DNA from: Rhodococcus sp. UNC23MFCrub1.1
GTDB lineage: Bacteria > Actinomycetota > Actinomycetes > Mycobacteriales > Mycobacteriaceae
Length of the DNA stretch: 64,000 nucleotides
Direction of reading: 5' to 3'
NCBI RefSeq assembly: GCF_000686025.1
Contig: NZ_JMLQ01000007.1
Coordinates: 62,001-126,000 of the forward strand
This document shows positions 50,764 to 61,172 of the stretch, one piece after another. Positions within the stretch are counted from its first letter, which is position 1. Every line of letters starts with the position of its first letter. The notes beneath the pieces are model-generated. The model worked only from the letters and a program-made list of their open reading frames with translations, was not told where the DNA came from and made no database searches. Both the position numbers and the translations under genes were made by a program.

Positions 50764-52587
50764 GTGCTGATTCCCAGCGCACTCCGGCGCCGCAGACCGT
50801 CGAAACGAGTCGTCGTGAGATCACAGCGGATCAGTCCTGATCCGGTTCTGTCGTTTCTCGCGTTGACGCCGAGACCAGCAGAACGATCTCGCGCCGTCAT
50901 CGCGGGCATCACGGTGCTCGTCGGCGTCGCCGGCCTGCTGCTCCTGCCCTCCGACGCCCTCCGACCGGGCGGCGCGGTGTGGATACTTCTGTTCTCCGCC
51001 ACGACCGTTCCCGTCGCGGTCGCCTGGTTCACGACCACGCGTCCGAGGCACTTCGAGACCGCCTACGTCGTCTACGCCGACGTGGGCGTGCTCACCGTCG
51101 TGACGATGTACGACTCCGCGTTCCTGTCGATGCCGGCATGCGCCGTACTGGTGCTGGTCTCCCTGTTCGCAGCGGCGTTCACCGACACCCTCACCCTCAC
51201 ATTGCATGTCGCCTTCTCTTGCGGCCTGCTCGTCGTGCTCGCCGCCGTCTCGGTCGAGCAGGGCACGGAGATCTGGCTCGTGCTGTCACGCACGCTCGCG
51301 CTGATGAGCATGTTCGCCACGCCCTTCGTCATCCGCATGTACGTCTCCTACCTCCGCCGACAGGTCGAGGCCTCGCAACGCGATCCACTCACGGGGTTGC
51401 TGACGCGGCGCGGGCTCTACAACCGGGTGACGTCGCAATCGCAGTCCGTGCAGAGTCGCCGCACCGCTCTCGGCGTCTTCGTCGAGATCGCCGACTTCGC
51501 GGACGTCGAGCAGCGTTTCGGCCGCGGCTCGGGCCGGGAGGTGCTCGAGGAGATCGCCGAGCGGCTCACCACCGAGGCTCCGGCGGACGCCGTCGCGGCA
51601 CGGTTGAGCACCTCGCAGTTCCTGTGTGTGCTTCTCGTCGGTCCGGACGGTTCCGCCGATCGCGCGATGCGGGATCTGGCCACCGGACTCGAGAGCACCC
51701 CTCTGCGCAGCGCACCGGTCACGGTTCTGACGGGCTCGGTGGCGGAGACCGTCGACCCGCATGCCGACGTGGGCACCACCCTGCACCACCTGATGACGCG
51801 CGCGGAGGCGACGATGCAGCGTCGCCACGCCAGTCGGGCGTCCGCGTCGGCGGACCTCCGCGACCGCATCGCGGCGCTCATCGCGTCGGGCGGCCCGAGC
51901 ATCGTCTTCCAGCCCGTCTGCACCACCGACACGGGAGCCGTCGTCGGCTACGAGGCATTGTCGCGATTCCCCGACGGGTACGGCTCACCGCAGACGTGGT
52001 TCACCGACGCGTCGGCCGTCGGCCTGCGCGTGGACCTCGAACTCAGTGCCATCCACGCGGCGATCACCGCGTCCAGCGTGCTGCCATCGGGCGCCTTCGT
52101 GGCGGTCAACACCTCGGCGGACACCATCCTGTCCAGCGATCTCGCCGCGGACCTGATCGGGCGCGGCGACAGGGGCAGGCGCTGGATCGTGGAGGTGACC
52201 GAACACGACCGCATCGACGACTACGACGGGATGGGCGTCGCCGTCGAGATGTTGCGCTCGGCGGGCGTCCTCATCTCGGTGGACGACGTGGGAACCGGCT
52301 ACTCGGGTCTGCGCCAACTGGTGGAACTACGTCCCGGCGTGGTCAAACTCGACGCCTCGATCGTGCGCGGCATCGACACCGACCCCATGCGTCGTGCCGC
52401 CGCCGTCAGCATCGTCACGTTCTCGCGGGAGATCGGTGCCGTCTGCATCTTCGAGGGCGTGGAGACCGCCGAGGAACTCGCCACGGCGCGCGAGGTGGGA
52501 GCGGATCTGGTGCAGGGATACCTGCTCGGCCGCCCCGCACCCGCCTCGGAACTGCTCGTGAGGGACACCCCCCACCCGACTTCTTGA
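50764..52587 (+). CDS. Membrane c-di-GMP phosphodiesterase: degenerate GGDEF plus EAL
   Basis: This 607-residue protein has an N-terminal block of about six TM segments (residues 45-200; a MASE-like sensor). A GGDEF-fold domain follows in which the catalytic signature is replaced ([12 protein letters not shown] instead of RxGGDEF). The C-terminal EAL domain has [42 protein letters not shown] and QGYLLGRP, so metal and catalytic residues look retained. It likely hydrolyses c-di-GMP, with the GGDEF part as an allosteric domain. GTG 50764 is the start. Its stop codon lies inside the Zur-like box. Confidence 0.88.
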   Translation: MLIPSALRRRRPSKRVVVRSQRISPDPVLSFLALTPRPAERSRAVIAGITVLVGVAGLLLLPSDALRPGGAVWILLFSATTVPVAVAWFTTTRPRHFETAYVVYADVGVLTVVTMYDSAFLSMPACAVLVLVSLFAAAFTDTLTLTLHVAFSCGLLVVLAAVSVEQGTEIWLVLSRTLALMSMFATPFVIRMYVSYLRRQVEASQRDPLTGLLTRRGLYNRVTSQSQSVQSRRTALGVFVEIADFADVEQRFGRGSGREVLEEIAERLTTEAPADAVAARLSTSQFLCVLLVGPDGSADRAMRDLATGLESTPLRSAPVTVLTGSVAETVDPHADVGTTLHHLMTRAEATMQRRHASRASASADLRDRIAALIASGGPSIVFQPVCTTDTGAVVGYEALSRFPDGYGSPQTWFTDASAVGLRVDLELSAIHAAITASSVLPSGAFVAVNTSADTILSSDLAADLIGRGDRGRRWIVEVTEHDRIDDYDGMGVAVEMLRSAGVLISVDDVGTGYSGLRQLVELRPGVVKLDASIVRGIDTDPMRRAAAVSIVTFSREIGAVCIFEGVETAEELATAREVGADLVQGYLLGRPAPASELLVRDTPHPTS

Positions 52588-52605
52588 TGACAATGATTAT
52601 CATCA
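52585..52605. promoter_or_regulatory. Zur-like box before the COG0523 GTPase gene
   Basis: TGATGACAAT-G-ATTATCATCA is a 10-1-10 inverted repeat with one mismatch, centred 15 bases before ATG 52610. It resembles zinc-uptake-regulator sites. The first three bases form the TGA stop of the EAL gene. Repression by Zur when zinc is plentiful is inferred. Confidence 0.72.
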
Positions 52606-52609
52606 AGGC

Positions 52610-53785
52610 ATGGCCCCTATGCTCCCCGTCACCGTCCTGTCCGGCTTCCTCGGCGCCGGCAAGACCACCATCCTGGAACACGTGCTCGCGAACCGGCAGG
52701 GTCTCAGGGTCGCGGTCATCGTGAACGACATGAGCGAGATCAACATCGACGCGAGGCTCATCGACGGGTCGGTCACCGGGTCGACCACGCTGGTCCGCAC
52801 CGAGGAGCGGCTGGTCGAACTCACCAATGGCTGCATCTGCTGCACGCTTCGCGACGACCTCATCGAGGCCGTGGGCACGCTGGCGTCGGCAGGCGACATC
52901 GACTACCTGCTGATCGAATCGACAGGTGTCTCCGAGCCCCTGCCCGTCGCGGCATCGTTCGACTGGGTCTTCGAGCCCCGAGAGTGGGAGCCGCAGAGCG
53001 ACGCGCCCGTCAGCCTCGGCACCCTGGCCCGCCTGGACACGATGGTGACGGTCGTGGACGCCTCCACCTTCCTCACGGAGATCTCCCGCGGCGACACACT
53101 CGACGACCGCGAGCTCGACGTCGCCGAGGGTGACGAGCGATCCATCTCGGACCTCCTCGTGGACCAGGTGGAATTCGCCGACATCGTGCTGATCAGCAAG
53201 ACGGACCTCGTCTCCGACGCTCTCGCCGGAGCCACCGACGCCGCCGTGCGACGGCTCAATCCCCGCGCCGAGGTCGTGCGCACGATCAACGGGGCCATCG
53301 ACCCCGCCCGAATCCTCGACACCGGTCTCTACGACCCCGAGGCCGCGCTACTCGCCCCGGGCTGGGACGACGAGCTCACCGGCACCCACGTGCCGGAGAG
53401 CGAGCAGTTCGGCATCTCGAGCTTCGTCTACACCGCCGACCGGCCGTTCCACCCCACGCGCCTGAACCGAACACTCGACCGGTTGCACGATGTGTTGCGA
53501 AGCAAAGGTTTCTGCTGGATCGCGTCGCGACCGGACCGGGCGGCGGTGTGGTCGCAAGCGGGCCCGAACCTCACCATCGACGGTGCGCAACCGTGGTCGG
53601 AGATCGACGTTCCGGCCGGCCAGGAGATCGTCGTCATCGGAGTACGACTACGCCCGGACATGGTTCGTGACCTTCTCGACACCGCACTGCTGACAGACGC
53701 GGAGGTGACAGCGGGTCCGGACGCCTGGAGGGGCTATCCGGACCCGTTGCCCGAGTGGACGATCGATGTTCACGTGCACGGTTGA
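52610..53785 (+). CDS. COG0523 (CobW/YciC/ZigA-type) GTPase, zinc-metallochaperone
   Basis: This 391-residue G3E GTPase has the P-loop GFLGAGKTT, metal motif [12 protein letters not shown] (CxCC), Walker B-like [13 protein letters not shown], and the ISKTDL guanine motif. The C-terminal CobW_C domain ends in a [11 protein letters not shown] and His pair DVHVHG. A Zur-like box directly upstream points to zinc-starvation expression, matching YciC/ZigA-type chaperones rather than cobalamin CobW. It is convergent with clpB (10-base gap). Confidence 0.9.
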   Translation: MAPMLPVTVLSGFLGAGKTTILEHVLANRQGLRVAVIVNDMSEINIDARLIDGSVTGSTTLVRTEERLVELTNGCICCTLRDDLIEAVGTLASAGDIDYLLIESTGVSEPLPVAASFDWVFEPREWEPQSDAPVSLGTLARLDTMVTVVDASTFLTEISRGDTLDDRELDVAEGDERSISDLLVDQVEFADIVLISKTDLVSDALAGATDAAVRRLNPRAEVVRTINGAIDPARILDTGLYDPEAALLAPGWDDELTGTHVPESEQFGISSFVYTADRPFHPTRLNRTLDRLHDVLRSKGFCWIASRPDRAAVWSQAGPNLTIDGAQPWSEIDVPAGQEIVVIGVRLRPDMVRDLLDTALLTDAEVTAGPDAWRGYPDPLPEWTIDVHVHG

Positions 53786-53795
53786 CGCGTCGATC

Positions 53796-56342
53796 TCAAC
53801 TCAGCTCGAGCGTCGCGCCGTCCTCCGACGTGTCCACCGTGACCGTGTCACCGTCGACGACCTTGCCCGCCAGCAGCAGCTTGGCCAACTGATCGCCGAT
53901 GGCCTGCTGGATGAGTCGACGCAGCGGCCGGGCGCCGTACTGCGGGTCGTAACCCCGTACGGCCAACCAGAACCGGGCCGACGGCGTGACGTCCAGCGTG
54001 AGTCGACGAGCCGACAGGCGGCGCTGCAGTTGCAGTAGCTGGATGTCGACGATGGACTGCAGCTGCTCCTCGCTCAGGGCGTCGAAGACGACCACGTCGT
54101 CGAGCCGGTTCACGAACTCCGGCTTGAACGCGCTGCGCACCGCCGCCATCACATGGTCCCTGTCGCCACCCGCACCGAGATTCGAGGTGAGGATCAGGAT
54201 CGTGTTGCGGAAGTCCACCGTTCGGCCCTGACCGTCGGTCAGACGGCCCTCGTCGAGCACGGCGAGCAGGATGTCGAACACGTCCGGGTGCGCCTTCTCG
54301 ACCTCGTCGAACAGCACCACTGTGTACGGCCGACGACGCACGGCCTCGGTCAGCTGACCACCGGCCTCGTACCCGACGTATCCGGGCGGGGCACCGACCA
54401 GTCGAGCCACCGAGTGCTTCTCGCTGTACTCGCTCATGTCGATGCGGATCATGGCACGCTCGTCGTCGAACAGGAAGTCCGCCAACGACTTCGCGAGCTC
54501 TGTCTTGCCGACGCCCGTCGGTCCGAGGAACAGGAACGACCCGGTGGGCCGGTTCGGATCGGACACCCCGGCACGAGCGCGGCGCACCGCGTCGGACACG
54601 GCCTGGACCGCGTCGTCCTGACCGACGACACGCCTGCCCAGCTCGTCCTCCATCCGGAGGAGCTTCGCCGTCTCACCCTCGAGCATCCGGCCCGCGGGGA
54701 TACCGGTCCACGCCGCGACCACGTCGGCGACGTCGTCCGGGCCGACCTCTTCCTTCAACATCACGTCACCCTGGGGAACGGTGGCCGCGGTCTTCTCCGC
54801 GAGCTCCTTCTCCAGCGACGGGATGCGTCCGTAGCGCAGCTCCGCGGCCTTGCCCAGATCACCGTCGCGCTCGGCCCGCTCGGACTCGCCGCGCAGCGCT
54901 TCGAGCTGCTCCTTGAGGTCGCGCACCGAATCGATGGCGTTCTTCTCGTTCTGCCAGCGCGTGCTCAGTTCGGCCAGCTTCTCCTTGCTGTCCGCCAGCT
55001 CACCGCGCAGCTTCTCGAGACGGGTCTTCGACGCGTCGTCGGTCTCCTTGGCCAGCGCCATCTCCTCGATCTCGAGTCGGCGCACGACACGCTCGATCTC
55101 GTCGATCTCGACTGGACGCGAGTCGATCTCCATGCGGAGGCGGGACGCGGCCTCGTCGACGAGGTCGATGGCCTTGTCCGGCAGGAACCGTGAGGTGATG
55201 TAGCGATCCGACAGTGTGGCGGCGGCGACCAGGGCGGAGTCGGTGATGCGCACACCGTGGTGCACCTCGTACCGCTCCTTGAGGCCGCGCAGGATGCCGA
55301 CCGCGTCGTCCACGGACGGCTCACCGACCAACACCTGCTGGAACCGGCGCTCGAGTGCGGCGTCCTTCTCGATGTACTTGCGGTACTCGTCGAGCGTCGT
55401 GGCGCCCACCAACCGCAGCTCACCACGCGCGAGCATCGGCTTGATCATGTTGCCCGCGTCCATGGCGGACTCGCCCGTCGCGCCCGCACCGACGATGGTG
55501 TGCAGCTCGTCGATGAACGTGATGACCTGGCCGGCCGAGTTCTTGATGTCGTCGAGCACGGCCTTGAGCCGCTCCTCGAACTCACCGCGGTACTTGGCGC
55601 CCGCGACCATCGATCCCAGGTCGAGCGACACGACGGTCTTGCCGCGCAGGCTCTCCGGGACGTCGCCGGCGACGATGCGCTGCGCGAGGCCCTCGACGAT
55701 CGCGGTCTTGCCGACGCCGGGCTCACCGATGAGCACCGGGTTGTTCTTGGTACGGCGCGAGAGCACCTGCACCACACGACGGATCTCGGTGTCGCGACCG
55801 ATGACCGGATCGAGCTTGCCGCTGCGTGCGGCCTCGGTGAGGTCGGTCGAGTACTTCTCCAGAGCCTGGTACGTCGCCTCCGGGTCCGGGCTCGTGACGC
55901 GGGCACTGCCACGCACGGTGGTGAACGCCTCGCGCAGCGCCGCCGGTGTCGCCCCGTTCCTCTGGAGCAGCGTCGCGACATCGGAATCGCCCGTCGAGAG
56001 TCCGACCACCAGGTGCTCGGTCGAGACGTACTCGTCGTCGAGTTCGGTGGCCAGCTGTTGAGCGGCGGTGATCGCGCCCAGCGCGTCACGTCCGAGCTGC
56101 GGCTGGGTGGTGGAGCCGGTGGCCGAGGGCATACGGTCCACCAGAGTCTGCGCCTGCGAGCGGATCGCGCTCGGGTCGACGCCGACAGCCTTCAGCAACG
56201 GCGCGGCGATGCCGTCCGTCTGGTCGAGCAGTGCGACGAGCAGGTGAGCCGGCCGGATGTCCGGGTTGCCCGCTGCGGATGCCGACTGCAGTGCAGCGGT
56301 CAACGCTGCCTGGGTCTTCGTGGTGGGAGTGAACGAGTCCAC
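53796..56342 (-). CDS. clpB: ATP-dependent disaggregase ClpB
   Basis: This 848-residue Hsp100 is of normal length. Its parts are the Clp_N repeat domain (1-145), NBD1 (Walker [10 protein letters not shown] near 205, Walker [10 protein letters not shown]), the coiled-coil M domain (about 405-520: [23 protein letters not shown] in part) and NBD2 (Walker [10 protein letters not shown] near 605). It rescues aggregated proteins with DnaK. GTG 56342 begins [19 protein letters not shown] box sits 55 bases upstream, so HspR control is expected, as in mycobacteria and Streptomyces. It matches Rv0384c. Confidence 0.97.
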   Translation of the reverse strand: MDSFTPTTKTQAALTAALQSASAAGNPDIRPAHLLVALLDQTDGIAAPLLKAVGVDPSAIRSQAQTLVDRMPSATGSTTQPQLGRDALGAITAAQQLATELDDEYVSTEHLVVGLSTGDSDVATLLQRNGATPAALREAFTTVRGSARVTSPDPEATYQALEKYSTDLTEAARSGKLDPVIGRDTEIRRVVQVLSRRTKNNPVLIGEPGVGKTAIVEGLAQRIVAGDVPESLRGKTVVSLDLGSMVAGAKYRGEFEERLKAVLDDIKNSAGQVITFIDELHTIVGAGATGESAMDAGNMIKPMLARGELRLVGATTLDEYRKYIEKDAALERRFQQVLVGEPSVDDAVGILRGLKERYEVHHGVRITDSALVAAATLSDRYITSRFLPDKAIDLVDEAASRLRMEIDSRPVEIDEIERVVRRLEIEEMALAKETDDASKTRLEKLRGELADSKEKLAELSTRWQNEKNAIDSVRDLKEQLEALRGESERAERDGDLGKAAELRYGRIPSLEKELAEKTAATVPQGDVMLKEEVGPDDVADVVAAWTGIPAGRMLEGETAKLLRMEDELGRRVVGQDDAVQAVSDAVRRARAGVSDPNRPTGSFLFLGPTGVGKTELAKSLADFLFDDERAMIRIDMSEYSEKHSVARLVGAPPGYVGYEAGGQLTEAVRRRPYTVVLFDEVEKAHPDVFDILLAVLDEGRLTDGQGRTVDFRNTILILTSNLGAGGDRDHVMAAVRSAFKPEFVNRLDDVVVFDALSEEQLQSIVDIQLLQLQRRLSARRLTLDVTPSARFWLAVRGYDPQYGARPLRRLIQQAIGDQLAKLLLAGKVVDGDTVTVDTSEDGATLELS

Positions 56343-56396
56343 CGGTCACCTTCCTTCGGGTCGAACGGGTGTGTCGACGAGAAAAACCTTAGTCGA

Positions 56397-56417
56397 CTTG
56401 AGTCTATTCCGCTCAAG
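56397..56417. promoter_or_regulatory. HAIR element (HspR site) of clpB
   Basis: CTTGAGT-N7-GCTCAAG matches the HspR consensus CTTGAGT-N7-ACTCAAG with one mismatch. A -35-like TTGAGC overlaps it and a -10-like TAAGGT follows on the minus strand, so a bound HspR would block the clpB promoter. Confidence 0.82.
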
Positions 56418-56545
56418 TTTGTTGACGCCGCATCACGCAGGAGGGCGCCGCCCAGCGCGCTGGCCGTGACCGGACACGACCACTACTCTCGGACACACCA
56501 CTCGCGCACGAACCCGTCACCCGCCACGACCATCGAAGGTGCCCA

Positions 56546-57712
56546 TTGCTGGACCCGCAGGCCCTGGCGCGAGTGCGCGCCGGAGTTGCCTCCGCGCTGT
56601 CCGACGACGGCGCGGACACCGTGGCCGGCGCCTTCTACGCTCGGCTGTTCGCCGAGTACCCCGATTTCCGCGGCTTCTTCCCCGCCGCCATGGATCAGCA
56701 GCGGCACCGCCTCCTGCGCGCCGTCGACCACGTCGTCCGGCACCTCGACGACCGCGACTTCCTGCCCTTCCTGCATCAACTCGGGCGTGACCACCGCAAG
56801 CACGGCCTGACCGGCGCGCACTTTCTCGCCGCCCAGAACGCGCTGGTCGACGCGTTCCGCACCACGGCGGACCCGGACGTCTGGACAGACGAGACCGACG
56901 CGGCGTGGCGCCGCGTGGTGTCGATGATCTGCAACTCGATGGCCGTCGGGGCCGACACCGAGGACCTGCCGCCGTACTGGGGAGCGACGGTGGTCGAGCA
57001 CCATCGCGTGCTCGACGACCTCGCGATCGTGCGCCTGCAGACGGACGCCGACATTCCCTTCGCCGCCGGCCAGTACCTCAGCGTGCAGATCCCGCAGCGT
57101 CCACGGATGTGGCGGTACCTCTCCCCCGCGATCGCACCCAACGACTACCGCGGCATCGAGTTCCACGTCCGGCGGGTGTCGGCCGGCTGGGTGAGTCCGG
57201 CCATCGTCTCGGAGACCACGGTGGGCGACCGCTGGCTGCTCGGGCCGCCGCTGGGCGGACTCAGTGTGGACACGTCGCCTGGCAGCGAGGACGTGCTCAT
57301 GATCGCGGGTGGCACCGGCATCGCCCCCCTGCGTGCGCAGCTGATGGACATGGCGATGCGGAGCCGTAATCCGCGGGTGCATCTGTTCGTGGGCGGCGAG
57401 TATCCGAGCGACCTCTACGACCTGGACACGCTGTGGAACCTGGCACGCACCAACCCGTGGCTCACCATCGTGCCGGTCGTGGAGCAGCCCGAGGAGCCGT
57501 GGTGGCGGCCCGGTCCGGCGCGCGAGTTCCCGCCGGGCATGAACCACACCATGGTGGGCAAGCTCGGGCAGGTGGTCACGCGGTTCGGATCGTGGGCCGA
57601 TCGGCAGATCCAGGTGTGTGGATCACCGTCGATGGTGCGCACCACCCTGTACGCACTGCGCAAGGTGGGGACGCCGATGCAGAACGTCCAGCACGATCCC
57701 CTGGGTCAGTGA
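56546..57712 (+). CDS. Globin fused to FAD/NAD reductase (type II flavohemoglobin-like, Rv0385)
   Basis: Residues 1-140 are a globin domain (LFAEYPDFRGFFPAAMDQQRHRL; proximal His in LGRDHRKHG). Residues 150-388 form a ferredoxin-reductase-like unit (AAGQYLSVQIPQRPRMWRYLSPA, where RMWRYLS replaces RxYS of true Hmp; MIAGGTGIAPL; QVCGSPSMVR). The altered FAD motif is typical of mycobacterial type II flavohemoglobins, for which D-lactate oxidation rather than NO dioxygenation has been reported. TTG 56546 is the start, with GAAGG upstream. It is next to whiB3. Confidence 0.87.
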   Translation: MLDPQALARVRAGVASALSDDGADTVAGAFYARLFAEYPDFRGFFPAAMDQQRHRLLRAVDHVVRHLDDRDFLPFLHQLGRDHRKHGLTGAHFLAAQNALVDAFRTTADPDVWTDETDAAWRRVVSMICNSMAVGADTEDLPPYWGATVVEHHRVLDDLAIVRLQTDADIPFAAGQYLSVQIPQRPRMWRYLSPAIAPNDYRGIEFHVRRVSAGWVSPAIVSETTVGDRWLLGPPLGGLSVDTSPGSEDVLMIAGGTGIAPLRAQLMDMAMRSRNPRVHLFVGGEYPSDLYDLDTLWNLARTNPWLTIVPVVEQPEEPWWRPGPAREFPPGMNHTMVGKLGQVVTRFGSWADRQIQVCGSPSMVRTTLYALRKVGTPMQNVQHDPLGQ

Positions 57713-57963
57713 GGGTGCGCGTGCGCCAGGCGGCGTAGCGGCGGGACCGTCTGCGGCGGCTGCTTGCGGGGCGGGAGCACGCTCAGCAACCGGGTGGTCG
57801 ACGCGGTGACCTCGGCCACGGCGGTCTCGAAGGCGTCCCGGTTCGCGTCCGACAGTGTGCGGAGTCCGCTGACCTTGCGCACGTACTGACGCGCGGCCGC
57901 CTCGATCTCCTCGTCCGTCGCCGCAGGCTCGAGGCCGCGCAGTTCGGTGATGTTTCGGCACAT
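57706..57963 (-). CDS. DUF2277 family protein
   Basis: This 85-residue protein has the family opening MCRNITELRGLEPAATDEEIEAAARQYVRKVSG and a helical remainder. Its invariant Cys2 next to the Met start and the RNI motif suggest metal or redox binding. The Pro-rich C-terminus (LPPRKQPPQTVPP) is not part of the core. ATG 57963 is used. The 3' end overlaps the globin-reductase gene by 7 bases antisense. Function is unknown. Confidence 0.86.
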   Translation of the reverse strand: MCRNITELRGLEPAATDEEIEAAARQYVRKVSGLRTLSDANRDAFETAVAEVTASTTRLLSVLPPRKQPPQTVPPLRRLAHAHPH

Positions 57964-58093
57964 GCGAATCACGGTAGACCGGGCGCCGTCCGAGGGGAAC
58001 ACCCGAAGAGCTTTACGCTGTACAGGCACCGCGTCGGATAATGTCCACCAATTCAAGCTTCGTGCAGTTTTCGATCACCGTGAATTCATCTGT

Positions 58094-58387
58094 TCAACCG
58101 ATTGCGCGCTGATCGGAAAGCGCATTTCCCAGCATCCGCTCGGGCGCCGACAAACCACCCCAGACGCCGTACGGCTCACCGGCGGCCACCGCGTAATCAC
58201 GGCACCGCATCAGCACGGGGCACTGCTCGCAGACCCGTTTGGCCTGCTCCTCGCGGGCTGTTCTCTTATGTCCCCGTTCACCTTCCGGATGGAAGAAGAC
58301 GGCAGAATCCATACCGCGGCACAAACCGTTCAACTGCCACTCCCACGTCGTGGCAATCGGCTCGGGTAACTGGACGGGCTTCGACAT
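58094..58387 (-). CDS. whiB3: WhiB3-type redox-sensing transcription factor
   Basis: This 97-residue protein has Cys23, Cys53, Cys56 and Cys62 (C-x29-C-x2-C-x5-C), the same numbers as M. tuberculosis WhiB3, plus the GVWGG turn. The N-terminal QLPEPIATTWEWQLNGLCRGMDS and FFHPEGERG also match WhiB3. The [4Fe-4S] cluster senses O2 and NO, and the protein works with the sigma factor to control lipid and redox genes. ATG 58387 is used. An AT-rich 5' region (58430-58480) with TAATGT/TAATAC boxes holds its promoter. Confidence 0.9.
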   Translation of the reverse strand: MSKPVQLPEPIATTWEWQLNGLCRGMDSAVFFHPEGERGHKRTAREEQAKRVCEQCPVLMRCRDYAVAAGEPYGVWGGLSAPERMLGNALSDQRAIG

Positions 58388-58619
58388 GACGCTCCTCGTT
58401 GTTCGCCTCGTATGCGACGTCACGCTCTCAGTATTACATTACGAACAATCGTCCAAAAAGTTAATGCGAATAGTCGTGACACACGATTTCCAGTCATCGC
58501 GAGTCACAGACACCCTCACGGCCGCTCCTCGGACCTCTCTCCCCGATGAGGCGAGCAGGGCCCCCGTCGCCTAGGTTTGACCGAGTGAGAAGCCCCGGTC
58601 ACCGTCCAGGTCGTGCGCT

Positions 58620-61172
58620 GTGAGCGCTGTGGACCTCCCCCTCGACCTTCGCCGCGCCCTCGTCGGCGTCGCGCGGGTGCCGAGACTGCTGGTCGCCTCC
58701 GACTACGACGGCACCATGGCGCCGTTCGTCTCCGACCCGCAGAAGGCGTTCCCGCTGCCCGAATCGGTCCGCGCACTCCGCGCTCTCGCTGGTCTCGACG
58801 GCACCCAGGCTGCTGTGATCTCGGGGCGCGCGTTGCGTGACCTGGCGATCCTCTCCCGCCTGCCCGTCGAGGTACAGCTCGTGGGCAGCCACGGGTCCGA
58901 GTTCGACGCCGGCTTCGTCACCGAGCTCGGCGGCGAGGCGACGGCACTGCTCGAGCGCGTGGTCGCCGAGCTCCGCACGGTCGCGTCCCGCGGCGCGAAC
59001 ATCAGCGTCGAGACCAAGCCCGCCAGCGCCGCTCTGCACGTGCGCAACGCCGACCCCGAGGCCGGACAGCGCGCCCTCGACGAGGTCCGTGCGGGCGCAG
59101 CCACCTGGGACGGCGTGCAGGTCACCGAGGGCAAGTCCGTGATCGAGCTCGCCGTCATCGCGACCGACAAGGGCCAGGCCCTCGACATCCTGCGGCACCA
59201 GGGCGGCGCCTCCGCCGCCGTCTTCTTCGGCGACGACGTCACCGACGAGAAGGCGTTCCGACGGCTGCACGGGCCGGACATCGGCGTCAAGGTCGGCGAC
59301 GGTGAGTCGCTCGCCGGCTACCGCGTCGACACCCTCGAGCAGGTGGCCGCGGCGCTCGCGTTCCTGTTGGAGGAGCGCCGCACCTGGCTCTCCGGTGCGG
59401 ACGCCCCGCGCATCGAGCGTCTCACCATGATGGCGAGCCCACGATCGGTGGCACTCCTGACGCCCGAGGCCGGCCTCACGTGGCTGTGTCACCCCGAACC
59501 CGACTCCGCCGCCGTCTTCGCACACCTGCTCGGCGGCGACGAGGCGGGCCACTTCACCGTCGGCCCGCTGCGTCCATCCCTCCCGCTGAGCCAGCAGTAC
59601 ATCGACAGCACCATGACGGTGCAGACCCGCTGGGCCAGCCTGCAGGTCGACGACTACCTCGCGCACGACGTGCCGAGCGATCGCACCGACTTCACCCGCG
59701 TGATCACCGGCAAGGCGAAGGCCGTGGTCACGTTCGCGCCGCGCCCCGAGTTCGGGCAGGCACGCGTCCGGCTCGAGGCCGAGGACGACGGCCTCCGCGT
59801 GTTCGGCACCAACGACCCGATGGTGCTGCGCGCGCCGGGCATCATCTGGACCGTCACCAGCGAGCACGGCCAGGAGACCGCGCGGGCGGAGATCGATCCG
59901 TCCACCGGTCCCGTGATCCTCGAACTGCGCTGCGGGACGTCGGATCTGGGCCCGTCCGAGGTGCCCGAAGCCGAGCGTCGCGCCGAGGCCGAGTCCTACT
60001 GGCACGACTGGGCGGCCGGATTGACCCTCCCCCAGCTCAAGCCCGATCTGATGAAGCGGTCCGCGCTCACCCTGCGCGGCCTGGTGCACGCCGACTCCGG
60101 GTCGATCATGGCCGCGGCCACGACGTCGCTGCCCGAGGAGATCGGCGGTGTCCGCAACTGGGACTACCGCTACTGCTGGCTGCGCGACGCGGCCCTGACG
60201 GCGTCCGCGCTGGTGTCCCTGGGCTCGCTGTCCGAGGCGGAGAACTACCTGCACTGGGTCCACGACGTGCTCGAGACGGTCCCCGGACCGGAACGCCTGC
60301 ACCCGCTCTACACGCTGTGGGGGCAGTCGCTGCCTCCCGAGGCCGTCATCGACGCCCTGCCCGGGTACGCGGGATCCCGCCCCGTGCGGGTGGGCAACGC
60401 GGCCAACCAGCAGGTGCAGCTCGACGTCTTCGGACCCATCGTCGATCTCATCGCGACTCTGGCCCGCGCCCGCACCGCGAGCGGCGTCACCGCGAACGCC
60501 GAGGTGCTCACCGATCAGGACTGGGACCTGGTGTGCGCCATGGTCGACGCCGTCGAGCGACGCTGGTCCGAGCCGGACAACGGCATCTGGGAGATCCGCG
60601 GCAACCCGCGCCACCACGTCTACTCCAAGGTGATGTGCTGGCTCACCGTCGATCGCGCCATCACCCTGGCCGAGGCGTACGGCCGCGAGGCGCAGCTCGG
60701 CTGGAGCACGTTGCGTGACGTCATCCGTCGTCAGGTGCTCGACAAGGGCTGGAGCGACGAGGCGCAGTCCTTCACGGCCGCGTACGGCGGAACCGATCTC
60801 GATGCGGCCACCCTGCACATCGGTCTGTCCGGTCTCATCGATCCGAGCGACCCGCGCTTCGCGGCGACGGTCACCGCGACCGAGGCCGAGTTGCGCAGCG
60901 GCGCCACGGTGTACCGCTACCACCACGACGACGGCCTCCCCGGTGGCGAGGGCGGGTTCCACCTGTGCGCGGCCTGGCTCGTCGAGGCGTATCTTCTGAT
61001 CGGGCAGCGACTTCCGGCCGAAGCGCTCTTCACCCAGCTCGTCGCCGCGGCAGGCCCGACGGGCCTGCTGAGCGAGGAGTACGACCCCGTGGCCGAGCGC
61101 TCGCTGGGCAACCACCCGCAGGCCTACAGCCACCTCGGCCTGCTGCGCTGCGCACAGCTGCTGGCCCGCTAG
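58620..61172 (+). CDS. Trehalose-6-phosphate phosphatase fused to GH15 trehalase
   Basis: Residues 1-260 are a HAD-type T6P phosphatase (nucleophile D28 and D30 in DYDGT, KSVIELAV and GDDVTDEKAF near 205). Residues 270-850 are a GH15 glucoamylase/trehalase-like module (beta-sandwich lead, then RNWDYRYCWLRDA near 511, RVGNAANQQ, HHVYSKVMCWL and the second acid in SEEYDP near 817). One chain therefore may both form trehalose and cleave it to glucose. GTG 58620 is the start. Its TAG shares CTAG with the convergent LacI stop. Confidence 0.88.
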   Translation: MSAVDLPLDLRRALVGVARVPRLLVASDYDGTMAPFVSDPQKAFPLPESVRALRALAGLDGTQAAVISGRALRDLAILSRLPVEVQLVGSHGSEFDAGFVTELGGEATALLERVVAELRTVASRGANISVETKPASAALHVRNADPEAGQRALDEVRAGAATWDGVQVTEGKSVIELAVIATDKGQALDILRHQGGASAAVFFGDDVTDEKAFRRLHGPDIGVKVGDGESLAGYRVDTLEQVAAALAFLLEERRTWLSGADAPRIERLTMMASPRSVALLTPEAGLTWLCHPEPDSAAVFAHLLGGDEAGHFTVGPLRPSLPLSQQYIDSTMTVQTRWASLQVDDYLAHDVPSDRTDFTRVITGKAKAVVTFAPRPEFGQARVRLEAEDDGLRVFGTNDPMVLRAPGIIWTVTSEHGQETARAEIDPSTGPVILELRCGTSDLGPSEVPEAERRAEAESYWHDWAAGLTLPQLKPDLMKRSALTLRGLVHADSGSIMAAATTSLPEEIGGVRNWDYRYCWLRDAALTASALVSLGSLSEAENYLHWVHDVLETVPGPERLHPLYTLWGQSLPPEAVIDALPGYAGSRPVRVGNAANQQVQLDVFGPIVDLIATLARARTASGVTANAEVLTDQDWDLVCAMVDAVERRWSEPDNGIWEIRGNPRHHVYSKVMCWLTVDRAITLAEAYGREAQLGWSTLRDVIRRQVLDKGWSDEAQSFTAAYGGTDLDAATLHIGLSGLIDPSDPRFAATVTATEAELRSGATVYRYHHDDGLPGGEGGFHLCAAWLVEAYLLIGQRLPAEALFTQLVAAAGPTGLLSEEYDPVAERSLGNHPQAYSHLGLLRCAQLLAR

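Noticed and set aside
57964..58093. tRNA or small RNA gene between DUF2277 and whiB3
   Set aside because: No cloverleaf or strong hairpin-plus-U tract was found; it looks like a plain promoter region.
58599..61133. 844-codon open frame opposite the trehalose fusion
   Set aside because: No recognisable motifs; it is the shadow of a conserved two-domain enzyme.
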